Shown here one piece after another: positions 1 through 7,768 of a stretch of 35,195 nt of DNA. Source of the DNA: DATEZO01 sp035255485 (GTDB taxonomy: Bacteria > Pseudomonadota > Gammaproteobacteria > Burkholderiales > Burkholderiaceae_D); contig DATEZO010000008.1 in NCBI GenBank assembly GCA_035255485.1, positions 1 through 35,195 on the forward strand. Reading direction: 5' to 3'. The notes below the pieces were generated by a model. It saw only the letters and a program-made list of their open reading frames with translations. It searched no databases and was not told the origin of the DNA. A program made the translations under genes and the position numbers. The first letter of the stretch is position 1, and the number at the start of each line of letters is the position of its first letter.

Positions 1-1250
1 AGCAATGCATGGATCACCGCACAGGCTGCCTGCGGTTCGCGCACCGCATTATCGATTTCCGGCGGCAGGCAAAGCGGCTCGACGGCGCCATGACCGAATT
101 CGCTCGATGGCGTTAGTGGTGTTGGTGGCGTTGTTGCCGTCCCGGCAAATCCGGCGACGGCAAAGGGAATGTCCGGCAAGATCGCGGCGCTGGCAAAATT
201 GTCCTGTATTTCAGGTGCGTCGAGCGGCTCGACATTCTTGCCGTAGATGCGACGCAACCGCTCCATGAGCGGCGGATGCGTGGCAAACAGTCCCGACAGC
301 AGATTCGGCTGCGCCGCACCCAGGAACAGGTGCGAAAGCTGCTCCGCATTCGGATGGTTGATACGCGACCCCGGTTGCATCGTGCGCGACAGGCCGCCGA
401 TCTTGCGCAATGCGCCGCCGATCCCTTCCGGATTACGCGTGAACTGCACCGCGCTGGCATCGGCCAGGAATTCCCGCTGGCGCGATACGGCGGCCTTGAT
501 CAGGCGGCCGAAAAAAATACCGATGTAGCCGATCACGAACAAGGCAAAACCCGTCGCCAGCACAACCAGCTGCGCGGACGGCCCCTTCTCGCCGCGCTCG
601 CGCGAACGCGCGGTCCAGAAGCGCGAGGCGAAATCCATCAGATGCCGGCCGAACCCGGCAATCATCTGGATGCCGAACAGAATCCCGATCAGGCGCACAT
701 TCAGTCGCATGTCGCCATTCAGGATATGGCTGAACTCGTGGCCAACCACGCCCTGCAATTCTTCGCGCGTCAAGCGGTTGAGCGTACCGCGCGTGACTGC
801 CACTACCGCTTCGTTCGGGTTGTAGCCGGCGGCAAAGGCATTAATCGATTCCTCACGGTCGAGCACGTACACTTTCGGACAGGCGATGCCGGAGGCAATT
901 GCCATTTCCTCCACTACATTCAGCAGGCGGCGTTCATGCAGATCCTGCGATGCCGGCGACACCGGGCGCCCGCCCGCCATCCGGGCCACTGCATCGCCGC
1001 CGTCGCGCAGATTGAACAGTTCGATCAGGGTGCCGCCGCCGATCAGTCCGACCGTCACCAGCGTGTTGGTGATAAAGAAACCTCTCGGATATCCGCCCTG
1101 GCCGGCGAGAGGCGTACCCTTGACCCACACCCAGACAATCGCCATGGCGGCATTGACCGCGATCACGATGGCGACCACGGCCAGTACGAACAGAATGATG
1201 AGTGTCCTGGTCTGGCGGCGCGCGTGATCCTGCTGCTCGAAGAAATTCAT
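1..1250 (-). CDS. M48 family membrane zinc metalloprotease (HtpX-like), C-terminus cut by window edge
   Basis: This is an integral inner-membrane zinc endopeptidase, read from an ATG at 1250 leftwards with no stop before base 1 (416 codons visible). A hydrophobic N-terminus (about residues 18-40) is followed by a second segment near 60-78. The zinc motif HEFSH lies at residues 171-175 inside GHEFSHILNGD, and the third ligand is Glu260 in REFLAD. Two more hydrophobic segments lie between the motif halves, as in HtpX and related M48B proteases. It begins 28 nt after the lemA stop, so the two are probably one transcript. LemA next to an M48 protease is a common pairing, but whether they act together is not known from sequence. 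The C-terminal extension beyond the catalytic domain is low in recognisable features. Family call is secure; the exact subfamily is not. Confidence 0.88.
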   Translation of the reverse strand, partial: MNFFEQQDHARRQTRTLIILFVLAVVAIVIAVNAAMAIVWVWVKGTPLAGQGGYPRGFFITNTLVTVGLIGGGTLIELFNLRDGGDAVARMAGGRPVSPASQDLHERRLLNVVEEMAIASGIACPKVYVLDREESINAFAAGYNPNEAVVAVTRGTLNRLTREELQGVVGHEFSHILNGDMRLNVRLIGILFGIQMIAGFGRHLMDFASRFWTARSRERGEKGPSAQLVVLATGFALFVIGYIGIFFGRLIKAAVSRQREFLADASAVQFTRNPEGIGGALRKIGGLSRTMQPGSRINHPNAEQLSHLFLGAAQPNLLSGLFATHPPLMERLRRIYGKNVEPLDAPEIQDNFASAAILPDIPFAVAGFAGTATTPPTPLTPSSEFGHGAVEPLCLPPEIDNAVREPQAACAVIHAL

Positions 1251-1278
1251 CGGCGGGCCGGCACTACGGCGCATGAGA

Positions 1279-1869
1279 TTAAAACGATACCTTGACCGCC
1301 TTGCGCTCTTCCGGCGATTCCGTCGCCTGCAGCAATTCACCCGGCTTGAAGGCAAACATGTTGGCGATGACCGACCCCGGAAATTGCTCCAGCGATGTGT
1401 TGTATTGCATCACGCCATCGTTATAACCCTGGCGGGCGTATGCAATCCGGTTTTCGGTGCTGGTCAGCTCTTCGGTCAGCTGCAACATGTTTTGATTGGC
1501 TTTCAGATCCGGATAGGCTTCGGACAGCGCAAACAGCCGGCCGAGCGTGGCATTGAGCGTACCTTCCGCCGTCGCCATCTGCTGCATTGCCGCCGCATTC
1601 GCGGGGTCCGCCGCCGCCATGGCATTGGCGCTGACCGCGTGGTTGCGCGCTGCGATCACCGCTTCGAGCGTATCGCGCTCATGCTTCATGTAGGCTTTGG
1701 CGGTTTCCACCAGATTCGGCACCAGATCGTAACGGCGCTTCAATTGCACATCGATTTGAGCGAAGGCATTCTTGAAGCGGTTGCGCAGGCTAACCAGCCG
1801 ATTGTAAGCGCCTACTACCCAAAACAGCAGCAGCAGAACGAGCGTCAGCAGAACAATGAGTGCGAACAT
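1279..1869 (-). CDS. lemA: LemA family protein
   Basis: The protein has 196 residues. It has one N-terminal transmembrane segment (residues about 2-22, FALIVLLTLVLLLLFWVVGA), then the LemA core with YNRLVSLRN, IDVQLKRRYDLVPNL and the YNDGVMQYN / FPGSVIA signature near the C-terminus. The family forms a helical bundle outside the membrane; its biochemical role is unknown. I chose the ATG at 1869 because GGGGGAG sits just before it; a longer in-frame extension to 1899 would add ten residues before the membrane segment. The M48 protease gene follows after 28 nt, suggesting a two-gene operon. Confidence 0.93.
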   Translation of the reverse strand: MFALIVLLTLVLLLLFWVVGAYNRLVSLRNRFKNAFAQIDVQLKRRYDLVPNLVETAKAYMKHERDTLEAVIAARNHAVSANAMAAADPANAAAMQQMATAEGTLNATLGRLFALSEAYPDLKANQNMLQLTEELTSTENRIAYARQGYNDGVMQYNTSLEQFPGSVIANMFAFKPGELLQATESPEERKAVKVSF

Positions 1870-1949
1870 GGCTCCCCCGGGAAAAAAACCGCGAGGCACG
1901 ATGCCAAGCGGTCATGAACCTCTCGGAATGACGAATTCTCCATCGCCGC

Positions 1950-1975
1950 TGTCAAGCGTACAGCAACGCTTGGCA
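1950..1975. repeat. Inverted repeat between dolP and lemA
   Basis: TGTCAAGCG (1950-1958) and CGCTTGGCA (1967-1975) can pair over nine positions, with one G-U wobble, around an 8-nt loop. It lies just past the dolP stop. There is no T-run on either side, so it is at best a weak or Rho-assisted end for the upstream operon. Confidence 0.3.
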
Positions 1976-1996
1976 AGAGCATGCTGTCAGGCGCTG

Positions 1997-2605
1997 TTAC
2001 GCGGCGCTGTTCAACTGTTTCAATTCATCGTCCGTAATATATTCGAATACCTTGACCACCTTGCGCACGCCGCTCACGCCGCGCGCCACTTCCGCCGCCA
2101 GCTGGCCTTCGCGCTGCGTGACGCGGCCCATCAGATAGACGATGCCGCGCTCGGTCACCACCTTGACCGAATTCGCGTACAGATCGTGGGTATCGACAAA
2201 CGATGCCTTGACCTTGCCGGTGATCAGGGTATCGTTGGAGCGCGAGGTCATGCTGGTCAGGCCGCCGGCTTCCAGTTCGTTGACAATCGATTGCACGCCC
2301 TCGATGGCGCCTGCTTCGCGTTCCACCGCCTGCTTCATCGCCTCGTCCCGCACTTCACCGGTCAGCAATACCTTGCGATTGAAGCTCGCGACATTCACAT
2401 GGCCGGCATCGCCCACCAGCCTGGCGATGCGGGTCTCGCCTTTCACGGTAATGGCCTTGTCCTCGGTTTGCGCGCCGAAGGTGCGCCGGTCGGTAGCCGC
2501 CAGCGTGCCGACCACTGCGGTGCCGACTGCCATTTCGATGCACCCCTGCAGGCTGACCATGACAGCGCCGCACAATGCAATCATCGCCAAAGGGCGCTTA
2601 ATCAT
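1997..2605 (-). CDS. dolP: BON-domain outer-membrane lipoprotein, DolP/YraP-like
   Basis: This is a 202-residue lipoprotein. The signal peptide (MIKRPLAMIALCGAVMVS) ends in the lipobox LQGC. Two BON domains follow: about residues 45-115 (KGETRIARLVGDAGHVNV ... GVQSIVNEL) and about 120-190 (VKASFVDTHDLYANSVKVV ... GVRKVVKVFEYI). DolP/YraP binds anionic phospholipids and supports outer-membrane integrity in Escherichia coli. The start at 2605 is favoured by GGAGGAG about 8 nt upstream; a TTG at 2620 is the only longer option. Its first codons overlap the end of gmhA by 8 nt, so it is cotranscribed and probably translationally coupled. The order lpoA-yraN-SIS protein-dolP matches the E. coli yraM-yraN-yraO-yraP block. 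Confidence 0.9.
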   Translation of the reverse strand: MIKRPLAMIALCGAVMVSLQGCIEMAVGTAVVGTLAATDRRTFGAQTEDKAITVKGETRIARLVGDAGHVNVASFNRKVLLTGEVRDEAMKQAVEREAGAIEGVQSIVNELEAGGLTSMTSRSNDTLITGKVKASFVDTHDLYANSVKVVTERGIVYLMGRVTQREGQLAAEVARGVSGVRKVVKVFEYITDDELKQLNSAA

Positions 2606-3194
2606 TCCCATCTCCTCCAAATAGCGCGGCGTCGATGCCGTCGCATATGCAATGAATCGTTAACAAATGCACCTCCTGAATCCGTGCAGTCCGGTCGTGC
2701 GGCACGCAGATATGCACATCGGCCTCGGTCAGCAGCTTACCGATCGCGCCGCCGCCCTTGCCTGTCAATGCCACCACGCGCATGTCGCGTTCCAGCGCCG
2801 TTTCCACTGCCGCCTGCACATTGGCCGAATTGCCGGAAGTGGACAATGCCAGCAGCACATCGCCGGACTGGCCGAACGCTTGCACCTGCTTGGCGAAGAT
2901 ATCCTGAAAGCTGTAATCGTTGCCGACCGCAGTCAGAATCGAGGTATCGGTAGTCAACGCCAATGCCGGCAACGGGAAACGTTCGCGTTCGAAGCGTCCG
3001 ACTAGCTCGGCCGCGAAATGCTGGCAATCGGCGGCAGAACCGCCATTGCCACACGCCAATATCTTGTTGCCATTAGACAATGCCAGGAACATAAGTTCCA
3101 CGGCTTGCGCAATCGGTTGGGCAAGAACCGATGCGGCCTGGATTTTCAATTCGGCACTTTCGTGGAAATGCGCGAGGATACGTTGATTATTCAT
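2598..3194 (-). CDS. gmhA: SIS-domain protein: phosphoheptose isomerase (GmhA) / DiaA family
   Basis: This 198-residue protein has one SIS sugar-phosphate isomerase domain. Motifs are ILACGNGGSAADCQHFAAEL (residues 46-64), the Ser/Thr-rich phosphate loop LALSTSGNSANV (115-126) and TARIQEVHLLTIH (169-181). From memory, GmhA needs a Glu and a His; Glu63 in FAAEL and His181 fit these. That favours an active sedoheptulose-7-phosphate isomerase feeding ADP-heptose for lipopolysaccharide over the DnaA-binding protein DiaA, which occupies this locus in E. coli. The ATG at 3194 gives the normal family length; the frame is open to 3245. It lies 34 nt after yraN and overlaps dolP by 8 nt. Confidence 0.86.
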   Translation of the reverse strand: MNNQRILAHFHESAELKIQAASVLAQPIAQAVELMFLALSNGNKILACGNGGSAADCQHFAAELVGRFERERFPLPALALTTDTSILTAVGNDYSFQDIFAKQVQAFGQSGDVLLALSTSGNSANVQAAVETALERDMRVVALTGKGGGAIGKLLTEADVHICVPHDRTARIQEVHLLTIHCICDGIDAALFGGDGND

Positions 3195-3228
3195 GGTGGG
3201 GGCAATTATAAGGTAGTCGTCAGCTGCA

Positions 3229-3603
3229 TCACGCATCGATTGCATTTTGCAGCCAGGTCAGCGCTTCGCCGTCGATCGCGACCACGTCGAAGCGGCACGC
3301 CGGCGGGGTTTTGTAGCGCATCAGATAAACCTGCGCGGCAATGGTCAGCCTGGTCTGCTTGGCTGTCGTGACGCTAGCCGCCGCACCGCCATACCGGGCA
3401 CTGCTGCGCTTTCTGACCTCGATGAATACCAGGCTGTCGCGTTGGCGCATGACCAGATCGATTTCACCACCCTTGCACCGGAAGTTGCGCTCGATCAGTA
3501 TCAAGCCGTGCCGTTCCAGATGCGCCAATGCGGCATCTTCAGCCGCCTGTCCGCGCAACTGCTTGTCGGTACGCGGGCGATGCAGGTCGTCGGATAGTCC
3601 CAT
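3229..3603 (-). CDS. yraN: UPF0102 family protein YraN (putative endonuclease fold)
   Basis: This 124-residue protein carries the UPF0102 signatures RGQAAEDAALAHLERHG, NFRCKGGEIDLVM and LVFIEVRKRS. The Glu-Ile-Asp...Glu-Val-Lys/Arg pattern resembles the PD-(D/E)XK nuclease core, with E-x-D in GGEID and E-x-R in IEVRK. Its function is unproven. The ATG at 3603 lies 7 nt past the lpoA stop (3611); a TTG at 3624 would extend it by seven residues into lpoA. It sits between lpoA and gmhA exactly as in E. coli. Confidence 0.9.
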   Translation of the reverse strand: MGLSDDLHRPRTDKQLRGQAAEDAALAHLERHGLILIERNFRCKGGEIDLVMRQRDSLVFIEVRKRSSARYGGAAASVTTAKQTRLTIAAQVYLMRYKTPPACRFDVVAIDGEALTWLQNAIDA

Positions 3604-3610
3604 TGGGCGT

Positions 3611-4870
3611 CTATCGCGCCTCAAGCAACGGGGTTACCTTGCCATCCTGGTAAACCGCCTGCTGCTCGATGCGCTCAAACCGCTTCGTGCTGGCGTCAAA
3701 GCTGATGGTCAGCTTGCCGGTCACGCCGTCGAGCTGGAACAGCGTGTTGTTCAGCGCGATTTCGTGCGCAATCCGGTAAGCATCGATACCGAGCGCGTAT
3801 AGTCGCGCCAGGTCGGCGCCGCGCCGCTGGTCCGGACCTGGCGCGGGGCGTGGATAAATCATCACGGCCGGATGATCGGCTTGCAGTTGCCACGGAATAT
3901 CGAGCAGGTGTGCGCCATCCAGGTCGCTGAAACCCTCCGACGATGCCCAATCCGGCAGCGCCAGCGGATTGAGCTGCGATGTGCCGTACAGCGGAATTTC
4001 GGTACCTACGGCCAGGCGCAGTTGCGCAGCCAGGCCTGCATCGAGGGCGGCAAACAGGCATTGTGGATTTTCTTCCTGCATGCGGTTTTTCAGGCGCAGC
4101 AGGCTGGCGGGCGTCAGGAAGCCGTCGGACACGTCCAGTTCGATCGCCTGCGCGTCCAGGCCCGATGCGCGCCATTGCGTGGCGAATGCCTTCGCCGTGC
4201 GGCGTTGCCAGGCAACCGGGGTCGAGATGATGAATGCCTTGCGCATGACTTGATCGGCACTCATCCAGAGAGCGACCTGCCGCGCCTCCTCCTCCACCGA
4301 GAGGCCGACTGTCAGCATCAGCGGCGGCAATGCCATCTCGCCATCGCCAGCCATTTCCGGCGGCCCCAGCGCAATGGTCGGCTTGCGCACCGCGTCGCTA
4401 TGTGCAATCGCGGTCATTTCGCTGCGCGACAGCGGCCCGATCACGACATCGCTGATTGCCACGGCATTACCGTATTGGGCCAGCGCATCCGCCGCCGTGC
4501 CGTCGGTATCGAGTACGGTAACCGATACGCCCTGTTTCTCGCGCTCGTGCGCCGCCAGGAAACCTGCGCGCACCGCATCGGCCGCGACGCCCAGTGCCGG
4601 CGAACGCAACGGCAACAGCAGCGCCATGTGTACCGTCCCGGTGCGCGCCGGGGCGCCGAACACCGGCATGGCCGGCACGGACTCGGTCACTGGCGCGGCA
4701 TCGGGATTGTAGGGTGGCAGCGCGATATCGTTTTGCGCAGTCCGAATCGACTGGCCGAGCGGCGCGGCGGACGCCGATGCACCGACAGCGGTTGTGTTTG
4801 CCTGCACAGCCGGGCACAATCCGCAGAGTACCGCCGCCAACAAGAGCGTTTTCGCCATATTGCACATCAT
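3611..4870 (-). CDS. lpoA: LpoA-like penicillin-binding protein activator, short form
   Basis: This is a 419-residue exported protein matching the C-terminal, periplasmic-binding-protein-like half of LpoA: VHMALLLPLRSPALGVAADA, DVVIGPLSRSEMTAIA, PLYGTSQLNPLA and GFSDLDGAHLLDIPW are visible. LpoA activates PBP1A from the outer membrane in enterobacteria. Two differences are seen. The long N-terminal TPR-like domain of E. coli LpoA (about 680 residues in total) is absent. The signal peptide (MAKTLLLAAVLCGLCPAVQA) has no canonical lipobox and looks like an ordinary signal peptidase I site after AVQA. I chose the ATG at 4870 because GAGGGAA precedes it by about 7 nt. Only 12 nt separate it from the divergent rsmI start, so each promoter must lie within the other gene's 5' end or be shared. 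Confidence 0.82.
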   Translation of the reverse strand: MMCNMAKTLLLAAVLCGLCPAVQANTTAVGASASAAPLGQSIRTAQNDIALPPYNPDAAPVTESVPAMPVFGAPARTGTVHMALLLPLRSPALGVAADAVRAGFLAAHEREKQGVSVTVLDTDGTAADALAQYGNAVAISDVVIGPLSRSEMTAIAHSDAVRKPTIALGPPEMAGDGEMALPPLMLTVGLSVEEEARQVALWMSADQVMRKAFIISTPVAWQRRTAKAFATQWRASGLDAQAIELDVSDGFLTPASLLRLKNRMQEENPQCLFAALDAGLAAQLRLAVGTEIPLYGTSQLNPLALPDWASSEGFSDLDGAHLLDIPWQLQADHPAVMIYPRPAPGPDQRRGADLARLYALGIDAYRIAHEIALNNTLFQLDGVTGKLTISFDASTKRFERIEQQAVYQDGKVTPLLEAR

Positions 4871-4882
4871 CACCGTTCCCTC

Positions 4883-5824
4883 ATGAAACCATCCCATTCC
4901 AGTTTGCCCGTTACCCTGTCCTTGTTCGACGAAGTGGCGCAGCAGACGTATCCGGCGTCGACATTATATGTGGTGGCAACGCCGATCGGAAATATTGGCG
5001 ATATCACGCTGCGCGCGCTGCAGGTGCTGTCGATCGCCGATGCGATCGCCTGCGAAGATACGCGCAACACCGCGCAGTTATTGGCGCGTTACGGCCTGTC
5101 GAAACCATTGATCGCCGCGCACGAACATAATGAGCGGGAAGTCGCCGACCGGCTGCTGGCCCGCCTGCAGGCGGGCCAGCGCATCGCGCTGGTATCCGAT
5201 GCCGGCACGCCGGCCGTATCGGATCCCGGCGCGCGTATCGTCGATGCGGTGCGCAAGGCGGGATTGCGCGTCATGCCGCTGCCCGGCGCATCGGCAGCGA
5301 TTGGCGCGCTGTCGGCGAGCGGCCTGGTCAACGACCGTTTTCATTTTGCCGGCTTCCTTCCGGCCAAGGCGAAACAGCGTGACGCCGCCCTGATGGCCCT
5401 GCGCGATGTCGCCGCGACCGTGGTGCTGTATGAAGCGCCGCATCGGATCGTCGATACCGTACGGGCCTTGTCGCAGATATTTGAAGCACCCCGGCAAATC
5501 GTATTCGCGCGCGAATTGACCAAGCTGTTCGAGGAAATTCACCGCTGCACCCTGTCCGAAGCCGCGGCCTGGCTGGCCGCCGACGCGCACCGGCAAAAAG
5601 GCGAATTTGTCCTCCTGCTCGAAGGCGCGCCTACTGCGGATAACCGCGATAGCACGGAAGCCGACCGCATACTCACTATTCTGCTGGCCGAATGTTCGGT
5701 AAAACAGGCAGCGTCACTAGCGGCACAGATTACCGGGCAAAAAAAGAATGCGCTCTATGAGCGCGCGCTGCAGATCAAGGCATCATGGCAGGGCAGACCG
5801 GCGGCAATGCCGGAGCATGAATAA
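4883..5824 (+). CDS. rsmI: 16S rRNA (cytidine(1402)-2'-O)-methyltransferase RsmI
   Basis: This 313-residue SAM-dependent methyltransferase of the tetrapyrrole-methylase fold modifies C1402 in the ribosomal P site. Motifs are LYVVATPIGNIGDITLRAL near residue 30, ACEDTRNTAQLLARYG, LVSDAGTPAVSDPG, PLPGASAAIGALSASGL and FLPAKAKQRDAAL. The ATG at 4883 gives the expected short N-terminal tail before the first strand; the reading frame stays open far upstream through antisense lpoA, but that extension is not coding. No clear Shine-Dalgarno is visible. The divergent rsmI/lpoA arrangement is conserved in proteobacteria. Confidence 0.95.
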   Translation: MKPSHSSLPVTLSLFDEVAQQTYPASTLYVVATPIGNIGDITLRALQVLSIADAIACEDTRNTAQLLARYGLSKPLIAAHEHNEREVADRLLARLQAGQRIALVSDAGTPAVSDPGARIVDAVRKAGLRVMPLPGASAAIGALSASGLVNDRFHFAGFLPAKAKQRDAALMALRDVAATVVLYEAPHRIVDTVRALSQIFEAPRQIVFARELTKLFEEIHRCTLSEAAAWLAADAHRQKGEFVLLLEGAPTADNRDSTEADRILTILLAECSVKQAASLAAQITGQKKNALYERALQIKASWQGRPAAMPEHE

Positions 5825-5978
5825 AAAAGACGGGCGATGTGGAATGCGCCTCGGCACCCGCGTTATCCGCATTCTGCAGGCTCCCCATCACTATGCATCT
5901 TCTCCTGCCTGCTTCCGGAAAAATGCATTGCATTGATTTATCGCGTCGAATGAAGGCGGGATAACGGCCGGTACACCG

Positions 5979-6043
5979 TTTTTCCCTCTTTCTTTTCTCA
6001 TCCCCTCCTCTCTCCTCTGTTCCTTTCCTTTCTTTCCTCTTTT
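5979..6043. repeat. Polypyrimidine (C/T) tract of about 65 nt
   Basis: The plus strand from about 5979 to 6043 is almost entirely C and T, interrupted by single A and G bases near 6000 and 6019. It is built of short units such as CTTTC, CCTCT and TTCCTTT rather than an exact tandem repeat. It is strikingly different from the surrounding sequence. Confidence 0.75.
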
Positions 6044-6226
6044 AGCACAACGCCATCCGCAGCCGTTTCAATATTGCTGCATTTCCGCACCGTAATTGTC
6101 ATATAGAAATGCATTCAAGCAAGAACTTGTGCTGCTGATAAAAGATACCCTAAATAAATCTTTCCTTGTTGCATAAAAGAGTATTGAACAGCTGCAATCC
6201 GCTCTTTAGAATGAGCAACGTTGTGC

Positions 6227-6262
6227 TGTGAAAATATTGCGGAATATCAGGATATTTTCACA
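6227..6262. repeat. 11-bp inverted repeat upstream of hydrolase gene
   Basis: TGTGAAAATAT (6227-6237) is the exact reverse complement of ATATTTTCACA (6252-6262), with 14 nt between. It lies about 130 nt upstream of the hydrolase start in an AT-rich stretch. It could be an operator or an RNA hairpin; no T-run follows. Confidence 0.45.
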
Positions 6263-6391
6263 ATTACCCATAAAGCAATTCCGTTTTTGTAATGAAGCCG
6301 CGTTGCTGCATTGTTGCGGGTTGTGCCTCGGATTGTATTGACGCCAGGTAATCAGCGCGATGTGTGTGCCCTTTGAATAAGCGTCGCATGT

Positions 6392-7618
6392 ATGTTCAAT
6401 ACCTTCGTATCCAAGTTGAAACACGGCACAAAAAGATACTGCAGCATCGGTATGGCGCTACGTATCACGGTAACCGGACTGAGCCTGTTCGCCGGCACTG
6501 GATTTGCCAAGCCGCTCGTGGTTTCCGCAAAACTGCATGAACAGGTGGTGATGATTCCAGCGGTATCCGGTGCGGAAAGCGTGCAACTCGAAACCACGAT
6601 TTTCAAGCCGCCCGGCGATGGGCCGTTTCCGCTGCTGGTCATGAATCATGGCAAAGCACTGGGCGATCCGCATGCGCAGGAGCGCGACCGCTTCATCGTC
6701 ATTAGCCGCGAATTCGTCAAGCATGGTTATGCAGTCGCCATTCCGATGCGCAAAGGCTTTGCACAATCAACCGGTACCTACGTCGAAAAGGCATGCGACA
6801 TGTCCGCCAATGGGCAAATCCAGGCGGATGATTTGCAAAACACTCTCAACTACCTTACAGCTCAAAGCTGGGTCGACAAAAATCATATTCTGATTGCCGG
6901 CCAGTCCTACGGCGGACTGGCGACAATGGCGTTCGGCACGCGCGGCTTTCCCGGTGTCAAAGGCCTGATCAATTTTGCCGGCGGATTACGAATCCACGGC
7001 GGCAACTGTCCATGGCGGACATCGCTGATCGACGCATTCGCCGAATTCGGCCGTCACACCATGGTTCCCAGCCTCTGGTTCTACGGCGAGAACGACCGGC
7101 ATTTCAACCCTGAGCTGGCGTCAAAAATGCACGATGCGTATGTGCGTGCAGGCGGCAATGCAAAGCTGGTTGCCTACGGCCCGTTCAAGAATGATGCACA
7201 CGGCATGAGTAGTAGTTGGGATGGCGTGAAAATCTGGTGGCCGGATACCGAGAAGTTCCTGAAGGAAATCGGCATGCCGGTGGATGAAATGGTGGCGCTG
7301 GTCGATGACAGCCAGGTGCAGAAAACGGATTTCGCCGCGCTGGATAATGTCGATGCGGTACCGTACTTGCAGGACAAGGGCCGCGCAGCCTACCGCGATT
7401 TCCTCGGCAAATCCCTACCGCGCGCCTTTGCGATTTCCGCATCCGGCGCCTGGAGCTGGGCGGAAGACGGCGACGATCCGGTGGCAAAAGTGCTCGCCAA
7501 TTGCCAGAAAGGCAGTTCCCAGCCATGCCGGCTGTACGCGGTCAATGATTATGTCGTATGGTCGGATGCGGCGCTCACCGCAGCCGTCCCGAAGGAAGGC
7601 GAAGGCGCGGGAAAATAG
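6392..7618 (+). CDS. Secreted alpha/beta hydrolase (dienelactone hydrolase-like)
   Basis: This 408-residue alpha/beta-hydrolase has an N-terminal signal sequence (hydrophobic ITVTGLSLFAGTGFA, residues about 25-39). The elements are the oxyanion strand LLVMNHG (81-87), nucleophile elbow GQSYGG (170-175, Ser172), an acid in FYGENDRHF (Asp235) and His270 in NDAHG, so a complete Ser-Asp-His triad can be proposed. The substrate is unknown; family members cleave esters, lactones or small peptides. A second ATG at 6452 would give a more compact signal peptide (MALRITVTG...) and may be the true start; neither has a clear ribosome-binding site. It is monocistronic, with unrelated neighbours on the opposite strand. 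A small hairpin (7642-7657) follows the stop but lacks a T-run. Confidence 0.82.
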   Translation: MFNTFVSKLKHGTKRYCSIGMALRITVTGLSLFAGTGFAKPLVVSAKLHEQVVMIPAVSGAESVQLETTIFKPPGDGPFPLLVMNHGKALGDPHAQERDRFIVISREFVKHGYAVAIPMRKGFAQSTGTYVEKACDMSANGQIQADDLQNTLNYLTAQSWVDKNHILIAGQSYGGLATMAFGTRGFPGVKGLINFAGGLRIHGGNCPWRTSLIDAFAEFGRHTMVPSLWFYGENDRHFNPELASKMHDAYVRAGGNAKLVAYGPFKNDAHGMSSSWDGVKIWWPDTEKFLKEIGMPVDEMVALVDDSQVQKTDFAALDNVDAVPYLQDKGRAAYRDFLGKSLPRAFAISASGAWSWAEDGDDPVAKVLANCQKGSSQPCRLYAVNDYVVWSDAALTAAVPKEGEGAGK

Positions 7619-7768
7619 CCGGACTTCCCGTCAGAACCGATACCTTCGGGAGAAGGTTGGGGATGAAACTAGAGTTTCGCGGAGCAGTGCCCTGCATCTG
7701 ATTGCAAGCGACCGCAGCCAGGACCTATCAGTTGCCGCTATTTTGGCAGGCATCGCGTTGCGGCCACA

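Larger units (their letters stand above)
5825..6391. other. 567-nt intergenic region between rsmI and the hydrolase gene
   Basis: No convincing gene was found here. Just after rsmI there is a 7-bp inverted repeat, GAATGCG (5842-5848) with CGCATTC (5868-5874), without a T-run. A nearly pure pyrimidine tract follows (5979-6043), then an AT-rich stretch with an 11-bp inverted repeat (6227-6262). I looked for RNase P RNA, which can lie near rsmI in betaproteobacteria, and did not recognise it. Confidence 0.5.

Noticed and set aside
276..1295. Plus-strand open frame of 339 codons over the M48 protease
   Set aside because: The minus strand encodes HEFSH, REFLAD and membrane segments in one frame; the plus-strand product has no recognisable features.
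3872..4882. Upstream extension of the rsmI reading frame
   Set aside because: The frame is open by chance through antisense lpoA; RsmI homology begins only after 4883.
5825..6391. RNase P RNA gene near rsmI
   Set aside because: None of the conserved RNase P core segments were recognised in either strand.
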